Shown in pieces: positions 1 through 9,807 of a stretch of 64,000 nucleotides of DNA (its first letter is position 1; every line of letters begins with the position of its first letter). Origin of the DNA: Chelonoidis abingdonii. Taxonomy: Eukaryota; Chordata; Testudines; Testudinidae. The stretch covers positions 88,034,743 through 88,098,742 of the forward strand of contig NC_133770.1 of assembly GCF_003597395.2 (NCBI RefSeq), written 5' to 3'. A model generated the notes under the pieces. The model was not told the DNA's origin. It searched no databases and saw only the letters and a program-made list of their open reading frames with translations. The translations under genes and the position numbers were made by a program.

Positions 1-210
1 CCTGCCGCAGTCGTGCCTGCGGAGGGTCCGTTGGTCCGCGGCTCCGGTGGACCTCCCGCAGGCACGGCTACGGCAGCTCCACCGGAGCCGCGGACCAACG
101 GACCCTCCGCAGAAACGGCTGCGGCAGCTTCACTGGAGCCATGGGAGTGGCGTGCAGAGCAGCAAAATGGCCGTGTGCCTAGGGCGCAAAAAACTCTAGC
201 GCCGGTCCTG
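1..210. mobile_element. hAT-like non-autonomous DNA transposon, left end outside the window
   Basis: A GC-rich element whose right end reads GCCGGTCCTG. Positions 17-50 and 79-112 are a perfect 34-bp inverted repeat, and weaker pairing extends to about 2 and 127, so the interior folds into one hairpin. The element at 36026-36328 has the same internal palindrome and complete ends with an 8-bp TSD, so this is probably the same hAT-like family. It sits in CR1 sequence, which resumes right after it. The chance ORF at 13-237 carries no recognisable domain. Confidence 0.7.
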
Positions 211-509
211 CCTGCAAGCTGCATGGAAACTTTATAAAAACATGGTAATAAAGGCTCAAATTAAATGTATATGAAAAATAGAAAACATGGTAAGAAGATT
301 AAAAAATGTCACCATGACTAAACAGAGTTAAAAAAAGCAAGAGATTAGAAGCAAAAAGGCATTCTTTAAAAATTGAAAGTCACATCCTACTGAGGAAAAC
401 AGGAGCATAAACTCTGGCAAGTCAAGTGTTGGGTTGGCAGGCCAAAAAAAAATTTGAAGAGGAACTAGCAAAAGACTCAAAAATGAACAGCAAAATTTTT
501 TTTAAGTAC

Positions 510-1529
510 TGTATATACTCCATAAATCAAATTTTGTTTTGGTGAAAAAGGGAAGCGGGGAGGGATAGCTCAGTGGTTTGACCATTAGCCTGCTATGCCC
601 AGGGTTGTGACTTCAATCCTAGAGGGGGCCATTTAGGGATCTGGGGCAAAAATCTACCAGGGATGATACCTAGTCCTGCTGTGAAGACAAGAGACTGGAC
701 TTGATGACCTTTCAAGGTCCCTTTCAGTTCTATGAGATAGGTATATCTCCATTTTGGAAGCACCAGAGAAGGAGGTCAGCTTATGAACTGGTATAGAGAG
801 GGAGAGGTGGGACACAGTCCCTCCCCACAACAGAGGCAGCACATCCAGCAGAGTCAGAAGGGAAGAGGCGGGGCCAGAGTCTCTCCACTTCTGGCCCTGC
901 TGCTCTCCCCCCAGCCTCCAAAGCAGCTGCAGCTCCAGGGCTGGAAGGCTGCAGCCATGCCGTACAACCTACCAGAGCACGCTGAGGCCATGCCACCCAG
1001 CCCAGTCCGCTGGAACATGCTACTGCCTCGCTGCATAGTCTGGCCCACCGGAGCAGGCTGCAGCCGCGCTGCCCAGCCTGCCGAAGCAGCTCCAGGCAGG
1101 TCAGAGACATCCTTCCCTGGCCCTCCCCAGATAAGGTGGGAAGGGATGGGGTGGGGAGAGTGGAGGGGATCCCGGGTTAGAGGTGGGGTTATGTGGAGGG
1201 GTCACAGGGGTTACTTCCCTGACTCCCAGCTTCTCCTCCCAAAAAAATTTCCCCACTAATTACTGTCCTGGCCCATCAGGGTAAGGAGCTGGTGCACCGG
1301 GACACTTTGTTTACTTAGGTTGACCTCCGTGCCTGCAGATGCTCGAGGTAAACAAGCCATCTCAGCCCTCCAGCAGCTTATCCTGCTGGCCCGGGAACCA
1401 AAGTTTGCTGACCCCTGAATTATAGGGTCGGCTTATGAACAGGTTATAAAAATGTTCCATTTTTACTTATCCACCTTGGGGGGCAGTGTCAGCTTATAAA
1501 CGAACCAGCTTATGATCAAGTATATATGG
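510..1529. mobile_element. Mariner-like non-autonomous DNA transposon inside CR1
   Basis: The ends are inverted: CTGTATATACTC at 510 and a complementary GTATATATGG at 1529, with GCTTATGA-type subterminal repeats near both ends (782, 1432 and 1509). A TA dinucleotide lies on the left (508-509) and CA on the right (1530-1531), which fits a TA target duplication with one transition, as expected for Tc1/mariner. The interrupted CR1 rejoins cleanly across it. The middle (about 810-1400) is GC-rich and encodes no transposase I can recognise, and the 158-aa frame at 783-1259 looks like chance. A SINE lies inside at 557-755. Confidence 0.7.
557..755 (+). mobile_element. Turtle tRNA-derived SINE (Cry I-like)
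   Basis: The 5' part resembles a tRNA gene with an A box (TAGCTCAGTGG, 567-577) and a B box-like GGTTGTGACTTCAATCC near 603-619. The 3' part has the GATGACCTTTCAAGGTCCC signature shared with CR1-type LINE tails. GGAAGC occurs just before (551-556) and just after (756-761), giving a short target-site duplication inside the mariner-like element. SINEs of this type are known from cryptodire turtles and use LINE machinery to move. This feature is the main basis for calling the organism a turtle. Confidence 0.85.
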
Positions 1530-1589
1530 CACATCAGAAGCAGGAAACCTGCCAAATGAGTGAGGTCACTGAACAATTGAGATGATAAA

Positions 1590-3000
1590 GGAGAACTCAA
1601 GGAAGATAAGTCCATTGCAGAGAAGCTAAATGAATTCTTTGCATTGATCTTCACTGCAGAGGTGGTGAGGAAGATTCCCACACCTGAGCCATTCTTTTTT
1701 AGGTGACAAATCTGAGGAACTGTCCCAGATTAAAGGTGTCGTTAGAGGTGGTTTTTGAACAAATTAATAAATTACACAGTAATAAGTCACCCGGACCAGA
1801 TCATTCAAGAGATCTTAAGGAATTAAAATATGATATTGCAGAACTACTAACTGTGGTATATAACCTGTCACTTAAGTCAGCTTCTGTACCAGATGACTGG
1901 AAGATAGTGAATGTAACACCAATTTTTTAAAAAAGCTCCAGTGGAGATCTTGGCAATTACAGGCCAGTAAGCCTAACTTCAAGACCAGGCAAATTGGTTG
2001 AAACTATAGTAAACAACAGAATTCAGACACATACATGAACACTATTTGGTGGGAAAGAATCAACACGGCTTTTGTAAGGGGGATCATGCCTCGCCAATCT
2101 ATCACAATTCTTTGAGGGAGTCAAACAAACATGTGGACAAGGATGATCCAGTGGATATGGTGTACTTGGACTTTCAGAAAGCCTCTCACAAGGTCCTCAA
2201 AGGCACATAAGCAAAGTAAACAGTCATGGAATAAGAGGGAAGGTCTCCTCATGAATCAGTAACTGGTAAAAGAAAAGAAACAGATTAGGAATAAAATGGT
2301 CAGTTTTCACAGGGGAGAGATCTGTACTGCATCCAGTGCTGTTCAACATATTCATAAATGATCTGGAAAAAAGGGGTACACAGTGAGGTGGCAAAATTTG
2401 CAGATGATACAAAATTACTTAAGATACTTAAATCCAAAGCAGAATGCAAGGAGTTACAAAGGGATCTCAGAAAACTAGGTGACTGGACAACGAAATGACA
2501 GATTGAATTCAATGTTGATAAATGTAAAGTTATGCACATTGGAAAACATAATCCCAACTAAATATACAAAATGACGGGGTCTAACTTGGCTGTTACCACT
2601 GAGATTCTGGAGTCACTGTGGACAGTTCTCTGAAAACATCCGCTCAATGTGCAGCAGCAGTCAAAAAAGCTAATATGTTAGGAAACATTAGGAAAGGGAT
2701 CAATAATAAGACCATAAATATCATAATGCCATCATATAAATCCACAGTATGCCTACACCTTGAATATTGCATGCAGTTCTGGTTGCCCTGTCTCAATAAA
2801 GATATTAGAATTGGACAAGATACAGAGAAAAGGCAACAACGATTAAGGGTAGGGAACAGCTTCCATATAAGAAGAGTTTAAAAAAGACTGGGACTTTTCA
2901 GATTGAAAAAGAGACGACTAGAAGGGGATATAATAGAGATCTATAAAATCCTGAACAGTGTGGAGAAACTGAATAAGTAAGTATTGTTTACTTCTTCACA
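1590..3000 (+). pseudogene. CR1 ORF2 reverse transcriptase remnant
   Basis: Translation in shifting frames shows RT features: SPGPD and VPDDW motifs within 1703-1930, a YLDFQKA stretch near 2163-2185, the catalytic FADDT at 2397-2411, and a C-terminal HLEYC motif near 2757-2772 inside a 264-bp open frame (2618-2881). The order palm, catalytic box, thumb matches CR1 ORF2. At least four frameshifts or stops interrupt it, including one at 1928. The protein would have been an endonuclease and reverse transcriptase. It is broken and cannot be made from this copy. Confidence 0.85.
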
Positions 3001-3017
3001 TAACAGAAAAATCAGGG

Positions 3018-3851
3018 TGTCATAAGCCTCTGTCCCAAACCTGGACCTTAGCGTCCAAAATCTGGGGGCTTAGCATGAAACTCCCCCAAGCTTATTACCA
3101 GCTTGGATCTGATATCGCTGCCACCAATCAGGATTCAGAGCTCCTGATAGCTCCAGGGTCNNNNNNNNNNNNNNNNNNNNNNNNNNNNNNNNNNNNNNNN
3201 NNNNNNNNNNNNNNNNNNNNNNNNNNNNNNNNNNNNNNNNNNNNNNNNNNNNNNNNNNNNNNNNNNNNNNNNNNNNNNNNNNNNNNNNNNNNNNNNNNNN
3301 NNNNNNNNNNNNNNNNNNNNNNNNNNNNNNNNNNNNNNNNNNNNNNNNNNNNNNNNNNNNNNNNNNNNNNNNNNNNNNNNNNNNNNNNNNNNNNNNNNNN
3401 NNNNNNNNNNNNNNNNNNNNNNNNNNNNNNNNNNNNNNNNNNNNNNNNNNNNNNNNNNNNNNNNNNNNNNNNNNNNNNNNNNNNNNNNNNNNNNNNNNNN
3501 NNNNNNNNNNNNNNNNNNNNNNNNNNNNNNNNNNNNNNNNNNNNNNNNNNNNNNNNNNNNNNNNTCCAGCAAGCTACACACATGTAAATACAAGCTACAA
3601 TATCAACCTATTGCTTTTCCTTTTGTACTCACAACCTGGTAACAGCAGGGTAGAAAGAAGCTTGGAGATAGAAAAAAAAGCTGTTCTCTCATAGCCGAAA
3701 GAAACAAAAAGACACAGGACAAAGCCAAAAACCTCCAGAGGTTCCCTCCCCTGCTTTGAACAATCCGGTTTCCTGACTGGTCCTCTGGTCAGGTGTTTGG
3801 TTCCCTTTTCAGGTAAAAGAAACATTAACCCTTAGCTATCTATTTATGACA
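3018..3851 (-). mobile_element. Solo LTR, family A, copy 1 (contains the assembly gap)
   Basis: The element starts TGTCATAAG and ends TTATGACA, the rc ends of an 840-870 bp LTR repeated four more times in the window (16573, 24784, 28203, 31196). Flanks are CAGGG (3013-3017) and CGGGG (3852-3856), a 5-bp target duplication with one change, inside CR1. The length including the gap is 834 bp, close to the intact copies, so the gap is about correctly sized. No internal retroviral genes are present, so this is a recombined solo LTR. Confidence 0.85.
3161..3564. other. Assembly gap, 404 N
   Basis: A run of 404 undetermined bases lies inside the solo LTR at 3018-3851. The frames that span it are artefacts. 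Because five similar LTR copies exist in this window alone, the gap was probably caused by the repeat. Confidence 0.99.
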
Positions 3852-4671
3852 CGGGGTCACCCAATGAAATTAATAGGCAGCAGGTTTAAAACAAACAAAG
3901 AAATACTTCTTCACACAACATACAGTCAACCTGTGGAACTTGTTGTCAAGGGATGTTGTGAAGGTCAAAAGTATAACTGCGTTTGAAAAAAAATTAGATT
4001 GGCTCCTGGAGGATAGGTCCATCAATGGCTATTAGCCAAGATGGTCAGAGATGCAACCACATGCTCTGGGTATTCCTAGCCTCTGACTGCCAGAAGCTGT
4101 GAGTGGACAACAGTGGATGGATCAATTGATAATTACCCAGGTCTGTTCATTCCCTCTGAAGCACCTGGCATTGGTCATTACTGGAAAACAGGATATTGGA
4201 CTAGGTGGGTTATTGATATGACCTAGTCTGCCCATTCTTATATTCTTCTTATAGCAAAACAGTCTGAACTAGTCAAAAGGCAGAAGAAACTTGAAAAACT
4301 TGAAACTAGCTTAAAAGCTGTAAACAGACATTTGAGTCCTACCAGTTATTATCATTAAATCCCTGATGCAAGGAGAGTGAACTCTGGGATCCATCACTTG
4401 TTATGACACAGAATCTGTTTGAAGAGTGAAACTGAATATTCATGACAAGACTATTGACTTTCAAATTGATTCAGGAGTAGACATTGCAGTCACCTTCAAC
4501 CATTCCCAGAGCTGAAGTTACCTGACACAGCTCTGACAAGCCCTGGAGGCATTCTGAACTGCACGGGCCATTTCACCACAGAAACAACTTACAAAGATAA
4601 AAGCTATGCATTTAGAAGGTATGTGGCCAAAGAACCAGAGACCAACAGCCTTCTCAGCTGCAGCATGGCAG

Positions 4672-4936
4672 CAGGGCCGGCACTTCCATTTAGGCGACCT
4701 AAGTGGTCACCTAGGATGCCAGGATTTGGGAGCAGTTCGGAGGTGGGGGGTCCTTCCGCACTCCGGATCTTCGGCGGCAATTCTGCGGTGGGTTCTTCAC
4801 TCACTCCGGGACCCGCTGCCAAAGTGCCCAGAAGACCAGGAGCGCAGAAGGACCCCCCCACCACAGAATTGCCACCAACGACTGGGAATGCGGAAGACCC
4901 CAACCTAGGGCACCAAAAACCCTGGCGTCGCTCCTG
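4672..4936. mobile_element. hAT-like DNA transposon inside Gypsy pol
   Basis: The element begins CAGGGCCGGCAC and ends GTCGCTCCTG (last base of the CCCTG-type end mutated). It is flanked by CATGGCAG (4664-4671) and CATGGTAG (4937-4944), an 8-bp duplication with one mismatch. Eight-base duplications and CAGGG-type termini are typical of hAT transposons. The 265-bp interior has no transposase gene. It interrupts the protease/RT junction of the Gypsy remnant. Confidence 0.85.
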
Positions 4937-6082
4937 CATGGTAGCCACGATGGGCCTAGGGAGAAAGGGGGAAGAACAATGGAATATTTGGTGATATTAG
5001 TCTTTTAAAAGGAGATCCAGTACAAATAACCTTAAGAGACATTGTTGAAAAATAAAGTGTACATATGCTTCACAGGATTCCTATCCCATTACTTTATAAA
5101 GTGAAAACTGAGTTAAAGAGAATGCAGGGGACTGGCACAAATGAGAAAAATCTCTGAACTAACGCAATGGTGTGCCCTAGTGATACCAGGTACAAATTAA
5201 AATGAAAAAATATGAATCTGTGTGGATCTTAAAAGACTTAATTACACAATTGGGAGAGAAACATATCTGCTCCCAACACTGGTATGACTTTCTCACCTAA
5301 GTGAAAGGAACTGCAATATGGATGCCTCCAGCAGATTCTGTCAAATTCCTTTTGCCAAAGAAAGTGCTAAACAGACTATGTTTAATTGCACTCTTTGGGA
5401 TATTTTACAGCTGACATTTTCCAAAGAAAGATGGCAGAAATGTTAACACACAAATGGAGTTGTAATTTTCATGGACGATATTTTGATCTATGGGTCTTTG
5501 ATGGAAGAACCCAACCAAACTGTCAAGGAAGTTCAAAGCCTAATCAGTCATTCTGGACCGAAGCTAACCAAAGAAAATTGCATTCTCTGCCTACCCTAAA
5601 TTGCATTTTTGGGACAAACAAACAATAAAGAAAGATGGAATCAGTCCTAATTTTAGAAAGTAAAAGCAATTAGAGAACTGAATGCACCAACTAATGTACC
5701 AGAACAGACACACATAGTGGGATGGTAAATTACCTTGGTTGATACCTATGAGACTTTTTATCATTGTAGAAACCCCTGAATGCACTACTGAAGTCCAACA
5801 CAGCTTGGTTATGGGGCTAAATCAAGAAACTGCTTTCAAAAAAGGTAAAAGGAATTATTTCAACTGCTCCAGTTCCCAAGTACTGTGGTGTAAACAAGCC
5901 CACCATGGTCAGTGCAGATACAAGCAACTATGACAGCAGTTCATGAAATGTGAGTCACAACCCCAAGTTAGTCATTCCATCAGCAAATTGGGTCATGGTG
6001 AACCCTAGCTTGTGGAGGATTTCATTTTGCTCTGCACAGCATGACCTTTCCTGCGTATACAGTGCATGCAAGGTCATGATGG

Positions 6083-6258
6083 AGGACACCATTTCGCTCT
6101 ACAAATGGTGTTCTCTACACAGCGTGATCTCACACATACCATACATATGAGGTCATGCTGTGAAGAGGACACCATTTTGTAGAGCAAAATGGTGTCCCCC
6201 ATGTGGTGAGGTCACGCTGGGCAGAGGATACCGTTTTGCTCTTCAAAATGGTATCCTC
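6083..6258. repeat. Three successive related hairpins
   Basis: Three near-perfect hairpins share the stem GGACACCATTTTG or a close variant: 6083-6114, 6165-6199 and 6223-6258. Loops are about 5 bases. Each is flanked by a variant of AGGTCATGCTG. The block lies within sequence (about 5950-6370) that splits the RNase H remnant of the Gypsy element, so it is probably part of a separate inserted repeat. I could not identify the family. Confidence 0.65.
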
Positions 6259-6779
6259 CATGCTGTTTAGGGTCCTGGGAAAAAATAATTCATTAAAATG
6301 GGGATGCGATGGCAAAAGCTAAGCCATTGAGCTAAGCCACTGAGCTCAGGCCTAGATGGCGTATTGTTGCAATAATATGGCTCTGAGTGAAAGTCAATTG
6401 CATTTTGCTGTCACTCACAGACAGAAGCAGAAAAAATAGACACACAGATTGAAGAGGAGTGCCTGGCAAGCCTATCAGCATGCAAGAACTTGTACAGGTA
6501 TCCGTGAAGATTGGATTCATTTACACTGATAAATTGCTTATAACCCTCATCAACAGAAAAGACCTGGATCAAGCACTCCCACTGAGATGCCAGCATCTAT
6601 TGATAAGGCTAATGCAATTGCTAAATATGTTCCTGGGAAAAATTTGGTAGTAGCAGACAGTCTGTCACTGAGCCCAGCATCACACTCAGCTACCTGTGAG
6701 CTTGAAGATGACAAAGGTTTCAGTGGATGCTGTGGATGCATGCAGATCAGTGTCAGGAAAAAAAAAAAAAAGACTACAC

Positions 6780-8180
6780 TGGCTACAAAAAGCAACGTCA
6801 AGAGGCATGCAATTTCTAAGTTACATTAGATATGGCTGGACCAAGTATCTAAAAGACACTAAGGAAGTGACAAGAGATTACTTTGCTGTATGTGGACAAT
6901 TAGGCGAGTCCACTGGATTGATGATTGAAGGTGATTGCATCATAATCCCAAACAAAATGAGAGGAGAAATCCTAAACTGCATCCATGAAAGATATCAAGG
7001 ATTAACTAAATGCTGAAAATGAGCCAAGCAGTCAGTGTGGTGGCTGGGCATCAGCAAGGACAAAACAATAAAATATCTGCATGAGAACATTGCAGAACAA
7101 AACAGAGCAAGACATCACAAAGAACCTTTAACAACAACCACCCTTCTAAGACTTGAAAGAGACTAGCTGCAGATTTATGTGAATCCAGACAACATTACCA
7201 ACTGGTCATAGTGGACTATTTGTCTAGTATGATGGACTCCGGCCAGAAGGTTATAAGAGAATAGTGGAAGGCAGGTATATCAGCCTAAGAATGAGAAGGT
7301 TCCTGTTCCCTGGATAGCTAAACAAGGCTACTCCAGGCCAATCAAGACACCCAATGCCAATTTAACCAATTAAGGTCATTAGGCTAATGCTGGCACCTGA
7401 CCTCAGTTAACTGACAAAGGGTCAGTTAGGCTACTGGAGACAGCTGGAACCTGTTAAGGTCCCACTTCTACTGCTTTAAAAGCTCTCCTTTCCAGTTCTC
7501 TTGAGAGGAGCCCAGGTGAAAGGAGCTGGAGGAGATGAAGCATTACTGAACCCTGAAGTAAGGGTGAAGTTTGGAAAGGGGGAGCACAGGGAAGTGGCCC
7601 AGGGAATCAAAGCAGTGTCAGTGGAGGAGGAAAGCTGCTAACAGCTGCTATCATTAGGATCCCTGGGCTGGAACATGGAGTAGAGGGCGGACCCAGGCTT
7701 CCCCTTTCCCCCACACGTGATCTACAGAGATCCCTTGAAAGGAGAAACAGACTTTGCTCCAGGCAGGAGACCAAACGGTGCCTATGGAGCTCTAAGGAGC
7801 AACAGAGACTGTGGGTATTCCACCTTCCCACCTCCCATACCAGACTGGGTTGAAAATAGCTCAATAAGCTGTTTCCCAGTATGGCGGCAAAGGTAAGAGA
7901 TGTCATATTGAGTGCTTTAGTGAGCTTCTGAGGCCACTAAATCCGCCAGGAAGTGTGGGACCCACCAATACAGGCTCTGAGCTTTGTTACACAACTACTG
8001 ACAGATAAGAGACCACCATTCACTGCAGCAGAATTTAATCATTCCAAAGAAAATATGATTTTGAGTATCTTACTAGCAGCACACATTACCCAGAAGGAAA
8101 TGGAGAGGCTGAAAGAGCTGTACCAACAGCCAAGAAAATACTACAGCAGGAAGATCCATTCCTTGCTCTTCTGAGACCTT
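6780..8180 (+). pseudogene. Gypsy integrase remnant split by an LTR
   Basis: The zinc-binding region includes HERYQGLTKC at 6984-7013. The catalytic triad is still visible: the first Asp in VDY at 7214-7216, the second in TDKRPPF at 8004-8006, and the Glu in GNGEAE at 8105-8107. The second Asp and the Glu are about 33 codons apart, close to the usual D-35-E spacing. An LTR (7228-7991) separates the first and second Asp. Removing it leaves only about 26 bases where integrases normally have around 50 codons, so some core sequence was also lost. Confidence 0.8.
7228..7991 (+). mobile_element. Solo LTR-like element, family B, inside integrase
   Basis: The sequence ends TTTGTTACA and shares several blocks with the better-bounded LTR at 62673-63321, for example GGAGTAGAGGGCGG and GGGACCCACCAA/AGGACCCACCAA near the 3' end. 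The start TATGATGGACTCC is read as a mutated TGTGA-type LTR start. Flanking bases (CTAG, CAAC) do not give a convincing duplication, so the ends are less secure. It contains no coding domain. Confidence 0.65.
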
Positions 8181-8430
8181 ATTTAAGCTAACCTTAGCTA
8201 CACCTGGCAGAGCATTAAAGGATCTTATAGTGAACATATCTGGTGTGTCTCTCTGTGAGAAGTAAGCTCTGTAGTCAGTGTATAGCTGATATAGAAGCCC
8301 TACCTGCTAGCAGTAGCCCTGCAACCTACCGTGCACAAGTAGTACATGACATTTTGCATGATCCTTCCATGATTGAACTGACAGTAAAATCTAACCCTAC
8401 CTGTAGAAATAAATGTTGTTCCTGATTAAA

Positions 8431-9587
8431 ACAAGTATAGGCTATTTAGCATCTAATACGGTGATGTTATTGAAAGCAGACATAACTATTAGTGGAGACA
8501 TGCACAAATTAGAATTCCAAAATTCCATCTGATTTTTTTGAGAGGGAGGGAAGCGTTGAAATATGAGCCAAATCTGCATTAGAATGTCATAATTCAGGCC
8601 CATCTCTAGATGTGAGTGATTGATTTCATAGCATCAAATACACATATAATATCCATAGTGATATTGAATTAGTGAATAGTGAATTAGAATGAAAGTTATT
8701 AGAAAAGTTTTCTGACATGGAGGAGTATCCAAAAAGTATCCAAGTACAGAAGTAACAGCAGCTGACTTTCTTTGAAACTCTGTTTAAAAGAAATGTTAAA
8801 CTTAAACTTTCCAGTGCCCTGAAGTCAGACATCCTCTCAAAGGAAGAAGCATCTGGTATCTTTCACAAGGTTCCTAGAAAAGCTTTTAAATCTTGCTCTT
8901 CAGATTTTCCACTCTTCTTCTTCCCATTGTATTTTTCATTTGACACAAACTCTTTAAACAGTGAATGCCCAGCACTCACTCTTTGCAGTGACAGCATGCC
9001 AAGCCCACTGCATAAAATGTTGTGATACTTTAGTCCAGGGAGAGACTGCTTCTAGTCATTGCACTGTATGTGGAATGTTATTTATCAATAGAGATGGCAA
9101 TATTGAACGCTCAAAGCTTTAGGGCTGACTTCCCCAAAATAGTCTGCAGTTCTTAAGGCAAGAGGCATCCATTTTCTGAAAGAAAACGAGCTGATTTTAT
9201 CTTGAGTTAGGAATGTTTTTTTTTGAAAGAAGTGGCTTTATCTGGGTATACTGCATAGGATAATTCCTTTGAATACAACCACCACCACAAGGACTATGGA
9301 AAGTTGTCCATTATCTAGCTGCAGTTCAGAAGTAACCCAGATGTCCCCCGGGGAATGTTTAAACTGAAGTGAGAGCTGGAAAGGAGATGGAATTCTCCCT
9401 GCCTCTTCTCTAGATACTGCTAAATCATTCCTGGCAACGCCAAGCGAATTTTATATCCTTGACTCCTAAAATAACTTTGGAAGAGCAGATATGATGCCTT
9501 TGGAATTCAGCAAACGGGAGATTTTCAAAGGCATAATAAGGAGTTAGGCGCCCACCTTCCATTCAGTGGAAATGAATACCTCGCAGT
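8431..9587. other. Unassigned sequence
   Basis: About 1.16 kb of AT-rich sequence follows the Gypsy remnant. I see no domain-bearing reading frame, no splice-bounded exon candidate and no clear repeat ends. The longest frames are about 70 codons and have no recognisable similarity. Confidence 0.5.
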
Positions 9588-9807
9588 CAGGTTGGCTCCA
9601 GGCACCAGCGAAAGAAGCACGTGCCTGGGGCAGCCAATAGGAAGGGGAGACACTCCATCCATTATTGGGGCAGCACGTCCGGGTCTTTGGCGGCGAGTCA
9701 TTCAGTCCCTCTCTTCCTCTTCGGTGGAAGCTCAATTGGTGTGTGTGTTTTTTTTGTTGTTTTTTTTTTGTGCACTTGGGGCAGCAAAAAAGCTGGAGCT
9801 AGCCCTG
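9588..9807. mobile_element. hAT-like DNA transposon (family of 43374 and 54380)
   Basis: It starts CAGGTTGGCTCCAGGCACC and ends GGAGCTAGCCCTG, an inverted pair. Flanks are CTCGCAGT (9580-9587) and CTCACAGC (9808-9815), an 8-bp duplication matching at 6 of 8 positions. Internal blocks such as the GTCTTTGGCGGC stretch match the copies at 43374-43595 and 54380-54619. It has no transposase gene; the 141-aa and 75-aa frames over it are chance products of GC-rich repeat sequence. Confidence 0.8.

Larger units (their letters stand above)
211..4253 (+). mobile_element. CR1 LINE, decayed and interrupted three times
   Basis: CR1 non-LTR retrotransposon sequence runs through 211-509, 1530-3017 and 3852-4253. 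It covers the region between endonuclease and reverse transcriptase (RT), most of the RT, and the 3' end, which closes on a short TTCTTAT-type repeat near 4253. Read continuously, the parts fit a single LINE copy later split by a hAT-like element (1-210), a mariner-like element (510-1529) and a solo LTR (3018-3851). The 5' part lies outside the window. Many stops and frameshifts show it is inactive. CR1 elements copy themselves by target-primed reverse transcription. Confidence 0.88.
4436..6690 (+). pseudogene. Gypsy pol remnant: protease, reverse transcriptase, RNase H
   Basis: The protease active site appears as IDSGVD at 4465-4482 (family pattern D-S/T-G). The hAT element at 4672-4936 separates the protease from the RT. 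The RT shows a DASS-containing block near 5320 and the catalytic FMDDILIYG at 5468-5494. RNase H begins near SADTSNY (about 5911-5931) and continues at about 6370-6690 with an EECLA-type block and a VPGK/VADSLS-type end (6626-6670). Sequence with hairpins but no coding similarity separates the two RNase H parts. Numerous stops and frameshifts disable the gene. Confidence 0.8.
4256..8430 (+). mobile_element. Decayed Ty3/Gypsy LTR retrotransposon, pol region
   Basis: Domains in the Ty3/Gypsy order can be read on this strand: aspartic protease (about 4436-4660), reverse transcriptase (about 5040-5580), RNase H (about 5850-6690) and integrase (about 6780-8180). Frames change repeatedly. It is interrupted by a hAT-like element (4672-4936), a block with three hairpins (about 5950-6370) and an LTR of another family (7228-7991). 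I found neither of its own LTRs, a primer-binding site nor gag, so both ends are approximate. The copy is dead. Confidence 0.8.

Noticed and set aside
567..619. tRNA gene at the A and B boxes
   Set aside because: The boxes are the head of a SINE with a CR1-like tail and target duplications; the cloverleaf is incomplete.
783..1259. 158-codon frame
   Set aside because: It lies in the GC-rich middle of a mariner-like element, overlaps other frames on both strands and shows no domain.
3075..3593. Long open frames of 150-170 codons
   Set aside because: They run through the 404-N assembly gap and consist mostly of undetermined residues.
6083..6258. CRISPR-like array
   Set aside because: Only three hairpin units with unequal spacing and diverged stems, in a vertebrate genome next to retroelement genes.
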